Shown here: positions 1 to 9,350 of the stretch, piece by piece | Layout: every line of letters begins with the position of its first letter | Numbering within the stretch: position 1 is the first letter of the stretch | Assembly (NCBI RefSeq): GCF_024298825.1 | Contig: NZ_CP101153.1 | Span: forward strand, 1,674,001 to 1,738,000 | Source of the DNA: Haloglomus salinum | Lineage (GTDB): Archaea; Halobacteriota; Halobacteria; Halobacteriales; Haloarculaceae | Direction of reading: 5' to 3' | Length of the DNA: 64,000 nucleotides | Position numbers and translations under genes: made by a program | The notes under the pieces: generated by a model | Databases searched by the model: none | What the model was told of the DNA's origin: nothing | Seen by the model: only the letters and a program-made list of their open reading frames with translations

Positions 1-1518
1 GTCGCTGTGAGATTCCAGCACCGGATGGGGGAGCAGCCCGAGAAGACGGCCATCGTCGACGCCGGCGGGGCCGAGGTGACCTACGGCGACCTCGACCGAC
101 AGACCCGACAGGTTGCGGCGTGGCTCGACGCGCAGGGACTCGGCGGGGGTGACCGGGTCGCAGTGTATCTACCGGATACGGCGACGTACCTGCCGGTCGT
201 GCTGGGCATCTGGCGGGCCGGGGCCATCGCGAGCCCCATCAACACCCGGTTCGGCGTCGACGAACTGGCGTACACGCTCGGCGACCTGGAGCCGGCGGCG
301 CTGCTGGGTTCGGACGCGTTCGCCGACACCATCGACGACCTCCACGACGAGGTCGACGGGCTCGACCCGTCGAACACCCTCCTCGTCGAGCGCGACGGGG
401 CCTTCCAGGCGGACGACCTGCCCGCCGCCGACGCCGCGCCCGACCCCGCCCGCCGTCTCGACGACGAGCCGGCGGTCGTGATGTACACCTCCGGGACGAC
501 GGGCCGGCCGAAGGGGGTCGTCCAGACCCACCGGAACGTCGGGGCACAGCTAGATGTCAACGTCACTGCCTTCGGCGTCACGCGGGCGGATACGTCGGTC
601 GTCGCGGTTCCGCTGTTCCACGTCGGTGGCCTGTACGGCGGGGCGCTGCCGGTGCTGCTGGCGGGTGGAACCATCGTCGTCCAGCCTGCGTGGGACGCCA
701 CGGAGTGGGCCGACCTCGTCGACGCACACGGGGCCACGTTCACCGGACTCATCCCGACGATGATGCTCGACGCGCTCAACACCGAGGCCGCCCGGGAGTA
801 CGACACCTCGTCGCTGGAGCGGGCGGTGTACGGCGGGTCGCCCGCGACCGAGGAGACGCTCGACACGTTCCAGGAGGTCTTCGAGGTGGGGGCGCTCCAC
901 AACTACTACGGCCAGACCGAGAACACCGGCCTCAGCGTCACGTACGATGCCGACACGGAGCGCCGGCCCGGTCTACTCGGGCGACCCGTCCAGGCTGTGG
1001 AGTACCGGGTCGTCGACGTGACCGCCGACGAACTGGTCGACGTGGGCCCGAACGAGGAGGGCGAACTGGTCCTCCGGGGCGACATCATCACGCCGGGCTA
1101 CTGGGACGAGTCGCTGGACGCGGACTACTTCACCGACGGCTGGCTCCACACCGACGACGTCGTCCGGGAGGACGAGGACGGTCTGCTGTACTACGTCGAC
1201 CGGGCCGACGACATGATAATCAGCGGTGGCGAGAACGTGGCCCCGAGCGAGGTCGAGAACGCGCTCCAGGAACACCCCGGCGTCGAAGCGGTCGCCGTAT
1301 TCGGGGCCCCCCACGAGCGATGGGGTGAGGCGGTCACGGCGGCCATCGTCGCCTCCGACCCGGACCTGACCGCGGCCGATATCGAGGACTGGTGGAACGA
1401 ACATGCCGGGCTCGCGGGATACAAGCGCCCTCGCCGGGTGGAGTTCGTCGAGGAGTTCCCGCGGACGGCGACCCAGAAGGTGGACAAGGTCACGCTGAAA
1501 GAACGGCTCGAGGAGTAG
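1..1518 (+). CDS. Acyl-CoA synthetase (AMP-forming), 5' end probably outside the window
   Basis: This ANL-superfamily adenylate-forming ligase activates a carboxylic acid as an acyl-AMP and transfers it to CoA. The P-loop-like motif YTSGTTGRPKGVV lies near residue 165, with the acyl-AMP motif YYGQTENTG and the C-terminal SGGENVAPSEVEN and TATQKVDK segments that carry the catalytic lysine. A GTG at base 7 could start it, but the protein would then begin almost at RFQHRMGEQPEKTA, so the true start is probably upstream of the window. The substrate cannot be read; the length of about 500 residues fits medium/long-chain fatty acid or o-succinylbenzoate ligases. It converges on the next gene with a 33-base gap. 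Confidence 0.9.
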   Translation, partial: VAVRFQHRMGEQPEKTAIVDAGGAEVTYGDLDRQTRQVAAWLDAQGLGGGDRVAVYLPDTATYLPVVLGIWRAGAIASPINTRFGVDELAYTLGDLEPAALLGSDAFADTIDDLHDEVDGLDPSNTLLVERDGAFQADDLPAADAAPDPARRLDDEPAVVMYTSGTTGRPKGVVQTHRNVGAQLDVNVTAFGVTRADTSVVAVPLFHVGGLYGGALPVLLAGGTIVVQPAWDATEWADLVDAHGATFTGLIPTMMLDALNTEAAREYDTSSLERAVYGGSPATEETLDTFQEVFEVGALHNYYGQTENTGLSVTYDADTERRPGLLGRPVQAVEYRVVDVTADELVDVGPNEEGELVLRGDIITPGYWDESLDADYFTDGWLHTDDVVREDEDGLLYYVDRADDMIISGGENVAPSEVENALQEHPGVEAVAVFGAPHERWGEAVTAAIVASDPDLTAADIEDWWNEHAGLAGYKRPRRVEFVEEFPRTATQKVDKVTLKERLEE

Positions 1519-1551
1519 CCAGAAGGAGACGCGAGTCGGTCGACCGGCGCG

Positions 1552-2175
1552 TCAGGCCTGCTCCTGTGCCCGCTCGACCAGCTCGCTCGCACGCTCCTCG
1601 CTGATCTCGGCTGCCTCGGCGACCGCGTCGGCGCTCGCGTCCGCGAGGTCGCCGACCGTCTCGATGCCGGCGTCGGCCAGGCGCTCGGCGTACGTCGGGC
1701 CGATGCCGTCGATGGCGTCGACGGAGGCCTCCAGCGCATCGCCGACGTCCTCGGCGGCCGTCTCCAGCGTCTCCTGGACGTCCTCGGCTGCCTCCTCCGT
1801 CGTGTCGGTCACGTCCTCGGTGGCCTCCTCGGTCGTCTCGGCCACGTCCTCGGCGGCATCGCCGACCTCCTCGGCAGCCGTCTCGAGGTCCTCCTCGAGG
1901 TCCTCGGCCGTCTCCTCGGTGCGGTCGATGCCGCTGCCGAGCGCGTCCTGGATGCCGTCGAACAGGTCATCCTGGGTCGACTCGATGTCGTCGAACAGGT
2001 CGTCGACGCGGCCCGGCGCCTCGTCGTCGGGGACGACGCCGGCGAGCGCCTTCGTGGAGCGCCGGGTCAGGTCGAGCCCCTGCCGGTGGAGGTTGCGCTG
2101 TGTCTCGATGGTGCTGTCGACGAGTCGTCGCTGGGTGCTGAACAGCGACCCGAACGGGGTGGATGCTTCGCTCAT
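1552..2175 (-). CDS. Coiled-coil protein with C-terminal helix-hairpin-helix domain
   Basis: The protein has 207 residues. The N-terminus (about 1-60) is helical and contains PFGSLFSTQRR; a PFG-x2-F-x2-QR pattern also opens the coiled-coil protein at 35598. Residues about 60-150 are a very acidic Glu/Asp/Ala/Thr heptad-like region. The C-terminal 55 residues (IDGIGPTYAERLADAGIETV) form a helix-hairpin-helix domain of the kind that binds DNA backbones without sequence preference. The start is the ATG at 2175 (MSEASTPFG); the longer upstream frame is antisense to glpC. The function is unknown. A phasin-like or nucleoid-associated structural role is possible, and the composition argues against an enzyme. 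Confidence 0.75.
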   Translation of the reverse strand: MSEASTPFGSLFSTQRRLVDSTIETQRNLHRQGLDLTRRSTKALAGVVPDDEAPGRVDDLFDDIESTQDDLFDGIQDALGSGIDRTEETAEDLEEDLETAAEEVGDAAEDVAETTEEATEDVTDTTEEAAEDVQETLETAAEDVGDALEASVDAIDGIGPTYAERLADAGIETVGDLADASADAVAEAAEISEERASELVERAQEQA

Positions 2176-2255
2176 GGTACCACGAGGTACGTGCTCCAGC
2201 ACCTTGAGCCGTGTTCCGGCAGTTACAGGCGGGTTGAACCCGCCGCGGCGACCGC

Positions 2256-3797
2256 TCAGCCGACGACGGCCGCCTCCAGCACCTGCAGCGGGTGCTTCAC
2301 CTCGTAGCCCGTGCCGTGCTCCATCTGCATCGCGCAGGTGGGGCACTCGGTCAGCCCCACGTCGCCCTCCACGTCCGCCATGTGCTCGAACATCTCCGCG
2401 CCGATAGCCATCGAGGTCTCGTACTTCTCTTCCTTCCAGCCGTACGTTCCCGAGATGCCCGAACAGGAGTCGCCCACGTCCTCGACGGTGACGCCGTCCA
2501 CGTCGGCGAACGTCTCGCGAGCCTGCCGTGCGAGCCCCTGGTTCCGGGCGTGACAGGGCGCGTGGTAGGCGAGCGACTCCCCGTCGAGTTCGGCGTCGGC
2601 CAGCGCACCGCCCAGGTCCTCGTGGATGCGGAGGTACTCCAGCGCCTCGAAGGTGTGTTCGGCCACGTCCTCGATGCCGTGGAGGTCGAACAGTTCGGGG
2701 TACTCCTGGCGGAGCGAGAGCGAACAGGAGGTACAGGAGGCGATGACGTCGGCGCCCTCGCCGATGGCGGCGACGAGTTCCTCGACGTTCGTCTCGGCGT
2801 GCCGGCGCGCGTCGGCCAGCATCCCGTTGGCGAACATCGGCGTCCCCGAGCACTGCTGGGGCGGGACCATCACCTCGTAGCCGAACGCCTCGTAGACGCG
2901 GACCATCGCCTTGCCCACCTCGGGCGTGTTGTAGTTCGAGTAGCAGCCGTGGAAGTAGGCGACCCGCTTGTCGGGGTCGCTGACCTGCGCGCCGCCGCGG
3001 TCGCGCCACCACTCCCGGAACGTCTCCTCGGCGAAGTCGGGGAACTCCCGTTCGCTCGTGATGCCGAGCAGTTTCTCGCCGGCCCACTGCGTGACCGAGA
3101 GTCCCGTCACGAAGTTCGCGAGCCGCGGCGTCTTGCTCGCGAGCGCGGCGAAGAAGCGGTAGTTCGAGAGGATGCGGTTGCGGACGTACTCCCGGGAGAG
3201 CTTCGCCATCTGTTCGTCGACGTACTCGCCGCGGGCCTCGTTGTGCATCTGCGAGAGCGGCACCGACGACGGGCAGGCCGAGTCACAGCGCATGCAGTTC
3301 GAGCAGTCCGTGATGGAGGGGTCGATATCGGCGTCCTCCTTGCGCTTGAGCCGCCACTGCTCCGGACCCTGGAACTTCGGGCCGGGGAACGAGTCGTCGA
3401 CCTCCGCGACCGGGCAGGAGGTATCGCAGGAGGTACACTTGTAGCAGGCGTCCGAGCCGTCCCGCAGGTCCAGCGCCCCCGTGTCGAACACGTCGACGGC
3501 GTCGTAGTTCGCGGGGTCGAGGTCACCGTCAGAGCGAGGCTCTGACGAGGCTCGCCTCACTTCGCTCGGCTCCCCGCCGCCGTCGGACGCGGAGGTACCG
3601 CCGTCGGCGGCGATGTCCGTACCCTCGTCAGGGGTCGGGCCGGTCGCCCGCGTCACCGGGTCGATGCCCGCCTCGGGCGGGTCGACGATGTCGTCGGGGC
3701 CGTAGACGGCTTCCTGCTCGTCGCGACCGAGGCGCGGGACGCCCGGTGCCGGGTGGTGCTCCTCGTCCTCCGGGTCGGAATCGTCGTGTCCTGTCAT
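2256..3797 (-). CDS. glpC: Anaerobic-type glycerol-3-phosphate dehydrogenase subunit C
   Basis: This is the iron-sulfur, membrane-associating subunit that passes electrons from GlpAB to the quinone pool. It has 513 residues. Two 4Fe-4S binding motifs are visible (CYKCTSCDTSCP and CSNCMRCDSACP), followed by CCG-type cysteine clusters (HGCYSNYN, CSGTPM, SCTSCS, CHARN, CSGISG) in the C-terminal half. The first 115 or so residues are an unusually long acidic, low-complexity extension, part of which is encoded by perfect DNA hairpins (3528-3546). The start ATG at 3797 overlaps the glpB stop as ATGA, so it is translated as the last gene of glpA-glpB-glpC. Confidence 0.92.
   Translation of the reverse strand: MTGHDDSDPEDEEHHPAPGVPRLGRDEQEAVYGPDDIVDPPEAGIDPVTRATGPTPDEGTDIAADGGTSASDGGGEPSEVRRASSEPRSDGDLDPANYDAVDVFDTGALDLRDGSDACYKCTSCDTSCPVAEVDDSFPGPKFQGPEQWRLKRKEDADIDPSITDCSNCMRCDSACPSSVPLSQMHNEARGEYVDEQMAKLSREYVRNRILSNYRFFAALASKTPRLANFVTGLSVTQWAGEKLLGITSEREFPDFAEETFREWWRDRGGAQVSDPDKRVAYFHGCYSNYNTPEVGKAMVRVYEAFGYEVMVPPQQCSGTPMFANGMLADARRHAETNVEELVAAIGEGADVIASCTSCSLSLRQEYPELFDLHGIEDVAEHTFEALEYLRIHEDLGGALADAELDGESLAYHAPCHARNQGLARQARETFADVDGVTVEDVGDSCSGISGTYGWKEEKYETSMAIGAEMFEHMADVEGDVGLTECPTCAMQMEHGTGYEVKHPLQVLEAAVVG
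3528..3546. repeat. Perfect hairpin inside the glpC linker
   Basis: GTCAGAGC and GCTCTGAC form an 8-bp perfect stem with a GAG loop. It is followed at once by GAGGC-TC-GCCTC. Both lie in frame in the disordered N-terminal extension of GlpC (about residues 77-91). The structure matches the hairpins in mutS and in the intergenic array at 51842. Confidence 0.7.
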
Positions 3798-5176
3798 CGT
3801 GCCACCTCCGCAGCGGCCTCGCGCCCGGCGACCAGGCCGGTCGCGAGCGAGACGCCGCTCGCGGATTTCTCGCGGGCCACGTCCGCGCCGCCCAGCGTCG
3901 CCCCGGCGACGCGGACGTTCGGGAACTGCACCGCGCCGTCGGCGTCGAGCGGCCGGAGCCGGTCGTCGGCGTCGACGCCGAACCGGGCGTACGGCTGGTC
4001 GCCGAGGGCGTCGTCGACGTACCACTCGTAGCGCTCCGCGGGATGCGGGACGTGACAGCCGAGAACGGGTTCGCGGACGCCCTCGCGGTCCGAGTGGATG
4101 CCCTTGCCGACCAGCCCACCCGTCGCGAGGACGACCGCCTCGGCGGCGTAGGGCACCTCCGTTCCCATCCGGTCGACCAGGAGCGATTCGACGCGGCCGC
4201 TCGCGCCGTCCCTGCCGTCGGCCCCATCGGCCAGTTCGCGCCCCACGACCGGATTGCCGGTCTCGTACCGGACGCCAGCGTCCTCCAGCGCCGCGTAGAG
4301 GCGGTCCTCCAGCCGGAGTCCGGGGAGGCTGGGCGGTCCCATCGGAATCTCGAACACGTCGGCGCCGAGGTGGTCCGCGAGGTCCGCGCGGACCGCGGAC
4401 GCCGCGTCGTCGCCGAGGAACGCCGGGAAGCCGATGCGGGCGGCACCCCCCTCGACGGCGTCGAGGTGCGGTTCCACGGCGGCCGCCAGCGCGCGGCGCG
4501 CGGGCGTCCCGTCGATAGCCTCGTCGCGGTCGAGCGCGCGGGCGAACCGCGTCACCGCCGCGTCGTCGCGGAACGCCGCCGGGAACGCGACCTCGACCCC
4601 GGCAACGGGGAACGGGACCCCCGTCGCTTCCAGTCGAGCGGCGACCTGCCGGGCGTCGAAGTCGGTGAGCGACCGGAAGCCGACGACCAGCATCGGCCGG
4701 TCGTCGCTGGCGAGGCCCGCCGCGACCGCGTCCGGGTAGCGCGCGGTCGGCTTCACCGTCCCGCCGAACGTCGGGACGAGCGCGTTCCGGTCGGTGTGGC
4801 TGCCCCGGTAGCCGTCGACGACCTCGTCGAACAGTGTCAGCCCGGCGCGGAGCGCGTCCGTGCCCACGAGCCGGTAGGGGTGGCCCTCGGGGAGCCGGTC
4901 CACGGCCGCGAACGGGTCGACGAGCGGTCCATCCGGGTCCGGTCGGTCCCGGATTCCGGTGCGACCCGCCGTCGGGGTCGCCGTCGGGTCGTCGTCAGCC
5001 TCAGCACGCGTGTGCGGCACGTACCCGAGCGCGTCGACCAGCCCGGACGCCTGCGACAGCGTCGACTGCTTGTGCGAGACGAGCCGCACGTCGGCGCCCT
5101 CGCGGGCGGCCGCGAGCGCCGCCGTGGCGCCGGCGAGGCCGCCCCCCACGACCAGTACGTCGCTGGCTATGGCCAT
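3794..5176 (-). CDS. glpB: Anaerobic-type glycerol-3-phosphate dehydrogenase subunit B
   Basis: GlpB is the flavoprotein partner of GlpA in the membrane-associated glycerol-3-phosphate dehydrogenase. It has 460 residues. The N-terminal Rossmann motif [12 protein letters not shown] binds a flavin, and the C-terminus ([20 protein letters not shown]) closes the nucleotide site. The start ATG at 5176 lies inside the end of glpA (10-base overlap), and its stop overlaps the glpC start, so the three genes are translationally coupled. Two Ala/Arg/Asp-rich stretches in the middle look like loop expansions typical of haloarchaeal proteins. Confidence 0.92.
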   Translation of the reverse strand: MAIASDVLVVGGGLAGATAALAAAREGADVRLVSHKQSTLSQASGLVDALGYVPHTRAEADDDPTATPTAGRTGIRDRPDPDGPLVDPFAAVDRLPEGHPYRLVGTDALRAGLTLFDEVVDGYRGSHTDRNALVPTFGGTVKPTARYPDAVAAGLASDDRPMLVVGFRSLTDFDARQVAARLEATGVPFPVAGVEVAFPAAFRDDAAVTRFARALDRDEAIDGTPARRALAAAVEPHLDAVEGGAARIGFPAFLGDDAASAVRADLADHLGADVFEIPMGPPSLPGLRLEDRLYAALEDAGVRYETGNPVVGRELADGADGRDGASGRVESLLVDRMGTEVPYAAEAVVLATGGLVGKGIHSDREGVREPVLGCHVPHPAERYEWYVDDALGDQPYARFGVDADDRLRPLDADGAVQFPNVRVAGATLGGADVAREKSASGVSLATGLVAGREAAAEVAR

Positions 5177-6843
5177 GCGTCCCCTCCGTCGAACGCCCCG
5201 AAGTCGATGTCGTCGTCGAGCCGCGCCGGGTCGCCGTCCCGGTTCATCGTCGTCGCGTGGAGCATGTGGTTCAGCATCGCCTGCGAGAGCTGCTCGCCCC
5301 AGCACGCGTGGCGCTGGCCCTTCCAGCGCTCCTGGTACAGCTCGTCGAGCGAGGCGCGGGCCTCGCTCGCGTCGAACTCGGGTTCGAGTTCCGCGGCCAT
5401 CCGGTGACAGCAGAATCCACCCTGACAGGTCCCCATCGCGGCGCGGGTGCGGAGCCGGACGGCGTTGAGGTCGCGCCCGGCGCCGTCGATGGCGTCCCGG
5501 ACCTCGGCGCGGGTGACGGCCTCGCACTCGCAGACGACGGGGTTCGGGCCGTCGGTGTCGAGCACCTCGTCGGTCCGGGAGCCGAGGCGCTGGGCCGAAC
5601 GTCGGCTGACCGGCGACCGGAGGCCGAACTCGTCCATCCGCTCGTGGAGGGCGCCGATGTCGTCACTGCCGGGCAGGGACTCGTCGGCGGTCCGGCAGGT
5701 CGCGCTGACACCGAGTTTCTCGCAGACGTGGTCGGTGATGTCCTCGGCCATCAGCCGGTAGGTCGTGAGCTTCCCGCCGACGATGCTGGTCATCCCGGGC
5801 AGGCCGTCGCGGTCGGCGTGGTCGAGCAGGAAGAAGTCCCGCGTGATGTCGGTGGGGTCCTCGGTCCCCGTACCAGGCGGCTCGTACAGCGGCCGAACGC
5901 CCCAGAACGAGCGGAGCGTGCGGGCCTCACGGAGGATGGGGAGGAGTTCGGCCAGTTGCTCGACCAGCAGGTCGACCTCCCAGCGCTCCTCGGGGTAGTC
6001 CTCGGGGTCGTCGACCTCCTCGTCGGTCGTCCCGAGGATGCAGGCCGTCTCGTGGGGCACGACGATGTCGGCGTCGCCCTTCGGCCGGCAGCGGTTGACG
6101 ACCGTGTCGACCTGCCGGGTGTTCATCACCGTCATCACGCCCTTCGAGGGCCGGACCGCGATGTCGACGCCGGCCATCGCGCCGAGCTGTCCGGCCCACG
6201 CGCCCGTCGCGTTGACGACGTGGTCGGCCGTGATGCGCTCGGTCGTGCCGACCTCCGTGGTCGCCTTGCGAGGACCGTCGCCGTGGCGGACCTCGACGCC
6301 GACCACCTCGCTGGCCTCGACGAGCACGTCGGTCACCTCGGCGTGTGTGGCGACCCGTGCGCCGTGGTCGGCCGCGTCGGCGGCGTTCGCGACGCAGAGC
6401 CGGAACGGGTCGATGGCCGCGTCCGGCACCGCGATGGCCTTCTCGATGTCGGTGGCGAGGTACGGTTCACGTTCGCGCGCCTCCGCACCCGAGAGGACCT
6501 CGGCGGGGATGTCGCAGGCTCGACAGCCCGCCAGCTTCTCCTGGAAGTACGACTCCTCGTCCTCCGGGCGCTTGACGAAGAGGCCGCCGGTCTCCTCCAC
6601 GCAGTGGGCGGCGATATCCCGGAGGACGTCGTTCTCCTCGATGCATTCGCGGGCGCTGGCCCGGTCGGCGACGGCGTAGCGGCCGCCGCTGTGGAGCAGG
6701 CCGTGCATCCGGCCGGTCGTGCCGTGGGTCAGGTTCCCCTTCTCGACGAGCGTGACATCGACGCCGCGGGTCGCGAGGTCCCGGGCGATGCCACAGCCGG
6801 TCGAGCCGCCCCCGACGACGAGAACCTCCGTCGTTCGTCTCAC
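5167..6843 (-). CDS. glpA: Anaerobic-type glycerol-3-phosphate dehydrogenase subunit A
   Basis: GlpA is the catalytic FAD subunit that oxidises sn-glycerol-3-phosphate to dihydroxyacetone phosphate. It has 558 residues. An FAD-binding motif [15 protein letters not shown] opens the protein, a DAO-type oxidoreductase domain fills the first 370 residues, and the C-terminus carries a BFD-like [2Fe-2S] cysteine set (CECEAV, then CQGGFCC). The start is a GTG at 6843, since no in-frame ATG fits better. It leads the glpABC operon and diverges from glpK across a 236-base regulatory region. Confidence 0.93.
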   Translation of the reverse strand: MRRTTEVLVVGGGSTGCGIARDLATRGVDVTLVEKGNLTHGTTGRMHGLLHSGGRYAVADRASARECIEENDVLRDIAAHCVEETGGLFVKRPEDEESYFQEKLAGCRACDIPAEVLSGAEAREREPYLATDIEKAIAVPDAAIDPFRLCVANAADAADHGARVATHAEVTDVLVEASEVVGVEVRHGDGPRKATTEVGTTERITADHVVNATGAWAGQLGAMAGVDIAVRPSKGVMTVMNTRQVDTVVNRCRPKGDADIVVPHETACILGTTDEEVDDPEDYPEERWEVDLLVEQLAELLPILREARTLRSFWGVRPLYEPPGTGTEDPTDITRDFFLLDHADRDGLPGMTSIVGGKLTTYRLMAEDITDHVCEKLGVSATCRTADESLPGSDDIGALHERMDEFGLRSPVSRRSAQRLGSRTDEVLDTDGPNPVVCECEAVTRAEVRDAIDGAGRDLNAVRLRTRAAMGTCQGGFCCHRMAAELEPEFDASEARASLDELYQERWKGQRHACWGEQLSQAMLNHMLHATTMNRDGDPARLDDDIDFGAFDGGDAWP

Positions 6844-6939
6844 GTGTTGGCCGACGGTTGTGACCGACGGGCCTTAGCCCTGTGTTCCGCGCGTCGCGAA
6901 GTGCTCGAACGGGTAATACGGCTAGAACGGGCACAGGGA

Positions 6940-6948
6940 AGTATATAC
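6940..6948 (-). promoter_or_regulatory. Probable TATA element of the glpABC promoter
   Basis: AGTATATACT is the most AT-rich element in the glpA-glpK divergent region and lies about 97 bases upstream of the glpA GTG. It is nearly symmetric, so it could serve either direction. A leader of about 70 bases would follow for glpA. Confidence 0.4.
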
Positions 6949-7015
6949 TCGAATAGATGCCAGGTCGGTGATGTAACAGTCATGGGGCCTACATAGGGGC
7001 CGAACGACCGGGATA

Positions 7016-7030
7016 TGTCGATAATCGACA
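7016..7030. promoter_or_regulatory. 15-bp perfect palindrome in the glpK promoter, candidate operator
   Basis: TGTCGAT-A-ATCGACA is a perfect palindrome about a central A. It sits 50-64 bases upstream of the glpK ATG, the usual distance for a factor acting at or just upstream of a haloarchaeal TATA/BRE. A GlpR (DeoR-family) or other sugar regulator site is plausible; the binding protein cannot be named from sequence. Confidence 0.45.
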
Positions 7031-7079
7031 CCGACCAATAGTTGGATACCACCGGAGGGCGAGGCACTCGACAGCAACC

Positions 7080-8633
7080 ATGTCGGAGCACACCTACGTC
7101 GGGGCCGTCGACCAGGGGACGACGGGGACCCGCTTCATGGTCTTCGACGACGCGGGGCAGGTCGTCGCCGACGCCTACGAGAAGCACGAACAGTTCTACC
7201 CGGAGCCCGGCTGGGTCGAGCACGACCCCGTCGAGATCTGGGAGAACACGAAGGCCGTCGTCACGCGCGCACTCCGCGAGGCCGGCATCGGCGCAGGGCA
7301 GTTGGCAGGTATCGGCATCACGAACCAGCGCGAGACGACGGTGCTGTGGGACGCCGCCACCGGCGAACCCGTCCACCGCGCCCTGGTCTGGCAGGACCGC
7401 CGGACGACCGACCGCGTCGAGGCGCTGCGGGCGGCCGGGAAGGACGGGTGGCTCCGCGAGAAGACCGGGCTGGAGTGTGACGCCTACTTCTCGGCGACGA
7501 AGGCCGAGTGGCTGCTCGACAACGCCGACCCCATCGAGACGGACCGCGCCGGCGGGGCCGACGTCCGCGAGCGGGCCGCGGCCGGCGAGTTGCTGCTCGG
7601 GACCATCGACTCCTGGCTCGTCTTCAACCTCACCGGCGCGCACGTCACCGACGTGACGAACGCCTCGCGGACGATGCTGTTCGACATCCACGACCTGGCC
7701 TGGGACGACGAGCTGCTGGCGGAGTTCGACGTGCCGCGCGCGGCGCTCCCAGAGGTCCGCCCCTCCAGCGACACCTCGTACTACGGGTACACGGACCCGG
7801 ACGGTTTCCTCGGCGCCGAGGTGCCGGTGGCGGGTGCGCTGGGCGACCAGCAGGCCGCGCTGTTCGGGCAGTGCTGCTTCGACGCCGGCGACGCGAAGAA
7901 CACCTACGGCACGGGCTCGTTCTTCCTGCTGAACACGGGGCCCGAGGCCGTCGACTCCGACCACGGCCTCCTGACGACGGTCGGCTTCCAGCGCTCGGGC
8001 GAACCCGTCCAGTACGCACTCGAGGGTTCCATCTTCGTCACCGGCGCGGCCATCGAGTGGCTGTCCGACATCGACCTCATCGAGGACCCGGCCGAGACCG
8101 CGGAGCTCGCGCGGTCGGTCGACTCGACGGACGGTGTCTACCTCGTCCCGGCGTTCACCGGGCTCGGCGCCCCCCACTGGGACGGCCGCGCCCGCGGGAC
8201 CGTCGTCGGGATGACCCGCGGGACGCGGAAGGCCCACATCGTCCGGGCGACGCTGGAGGCCATCGCCTACCAGACCCGGGACATCGTCGAGGCGATGGAG
8301 GCCGACGCCGGCATCGACATCCGCCGCCTCCGCGTCGACGGCGGCGCGGTCAAGAACAACTTCCTCTGCCAGCTCCAGGCCGACAGCATCGGCACCGACA
8401 TCGTCCGCCCGGAGGTCGACGAGACGACCGCCCTCGGTGCAGCGTACGCCGCTGGACTCGCCGTCGGCTACTGGAACGGTATCGATGACCTCCGCGAGAA
8501 CTGGCAGGTCGACCGCGAGTTCACCCCCTCTCTGGACCGCGCGACGGCCGACCGCAGGTACGAGCGCTGGGGCGAGGCGGTCGAGCGGTCGCTCGACTGG
8601 GCCCGGGACGAGGGGCGTGACCGGTCGGCGTGA
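7080..8633 (+). CDS. glpK: Glycerol kinase
   Basis: Glycerol kinase phosphorylates glycerol with ATP to sn-glycerol-3-phosphate, the substrate of GlpABC encoded on the opposite strand. The 517 residues match the family's full length. FGGY-kinase landmarks are the N-terminal phosphate loop VDQGTTGTRF, the substrate segment GITNQRETTVLWD, the motif GSIFVTGAAIEWL, and the C-terminal ATP region GLGAPHWDGRARG with DGGAVKNN. The start ATG at 7080 is the first in frame and follows the palindrome-containing promoter. A short insertion near residue 155 (ETDRAGGADVRERAAAG) is a typical acidic halophile loop. Confidence 0.95.
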   Translation: MSEHTYVGAVDQGTTGTRFMVFDDAGQVVADAYEKHEQFYPEPGWVEHDPVEIWENTKAVVTRALREAGIGAGQLAGIGITNQRETTVLWDAATGEPVHRALVWQDRRTTDRVEALRAAGKDGWLREKTGLECDAYFSATKAEWLLDNADPIETDRAGGADVRERAAAGELLLGTIDSWLVFNLTGAHVTDVTNASRTMLFDIHDLAWDDELLAEFDVPRAALPEVRPSSDTSYYGYTDPDGFLGAEVPVAGALGDQQAALFGQCCFDAGDAKNTYGTGSFFLLNTGPEAVDSDHGLLTTVGFQRSGEPVQYALEGSIFVTGAAIEWLSDIDLIEDPAETAELARSVDSTDGVYLVPAFTGLGAPHWDGRARGTVVGMTRGTRKAHIVRATLEAIAYQTRDIVEAMEADAGIDIRRLRVDGGAVKNNFLCQLQADSIGTDIVRPEVDETTALGAAYAAGLAVGYWNGIDDLRENWQVDREFTPSLDRATADRRYERWGEAVERSLDWARDEGRDRSA

Positions 8634-8642
8634 CCGCCCTCC

Positions 8643-9350
8643 TCAGTATCGCCCCAGGACGGGATGCTCGTTCCGGCCCCGGACCAGTCCGACGACGAGG
8701 TAGACGAACGGCGTGTCCACCAGCGCGATGAGGAGCTTCACGAGGTACTGGCCGAGCATGAGCGCTGCGACGCCGGCGAGCGAGAGCCCGAGTTTCGGGT
8801 TGACACCCGCACCGGGGAGGACGTAGAACGCGAGGCCGACGAAGATGACCGTGTCCAGCGCCTGGCTCGTCGCGGTCGAGCCGATGTTGCGGAGCCACAG
8901 CGCCTCGCCGTCGGTGTACTCGCGCAGCGCGTGGAAGACGAGCACGTCCCAGTTCTGACTCACCAGGTACGCCAGGAGGCTCCCGACGACGATGTTCAGG
9001 CTCGCCCCCAGGACCGTCGCGAACATCCCCTGCGGGACGCCACCACCGTGGGGCGCCCCGACCGTCAGCGCGACCAGCGCGAGGAGGATGAAGTTCATCC
9101 CGAACGCGACGTTGACCATCACCTGGGCCGGGCGCTTGCCGTACAATTCGGCGTAGCAGTCCGAGGCGAAGAACGTCAGCGGGTAGGCGATGGCCCCACC
9201 CGGGAGAAGGACGCTCGCGCCCACGACCGGAAGGCCGACGGGCAGCGGGACGCTCATCAGCTTCGCCGCGGTCACCTGCGAGGTCACCAGCGCCGTCACG
9301 AACAGCGCGACCAGCGCCACCGCACCGGCAGGGAGCGTTCGGTTCGTCAC
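8643..9350 (-). CDS. Queuosine precursor (preQ0) transporter, VUT/YhhQ family
   Basis: This is a 235-residue membrane protein with about six predicted transmembrane helices. Family landmarks include the first helix (VTSQVTAAKLMSVP), the loop FASDCYAELYGKRPAQ, and WLRNIGSTATSQALDTVIF. YhhQ-family proteins import deazaguanine precursors; in haloarchaea these would feed archaeosine synthesis in tRNA. The start is taken as GTG at 9350 because the upstream frame contains no hydrophobic or conserved sequence. It converges on glpK with 9 bases between the stops. Confidence 0.85.
   Translation of the reverse strand: MTNRTLPAGAVALVALFVTALVTSQVTAAKLMSVPLPVGLPVVGASVLLPGGAIAYPLTFFASDCYAELYGKRPAQVMVNVAFGMNFILLALVALTVGAPHGGGVPQGMFATVLGASLNIVVGSLLAYLVSQNWDVLVFHALREYTDGEALWLRNIGSTATSQALDTVIFVGLAFYVLPGAGVNPKLGLSLAGVAALMLGQYLVKLLIALVDTPFVYLVVGLVRGRNEHPVLGRY

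Noticed and set aside
4834..6996. 720-codon plus-strand frame over glpA and glpB
   Set aside because: It is antisense to glpAB, is Arg/Asp-rich without a fold, and would end inside the divergent promoter.
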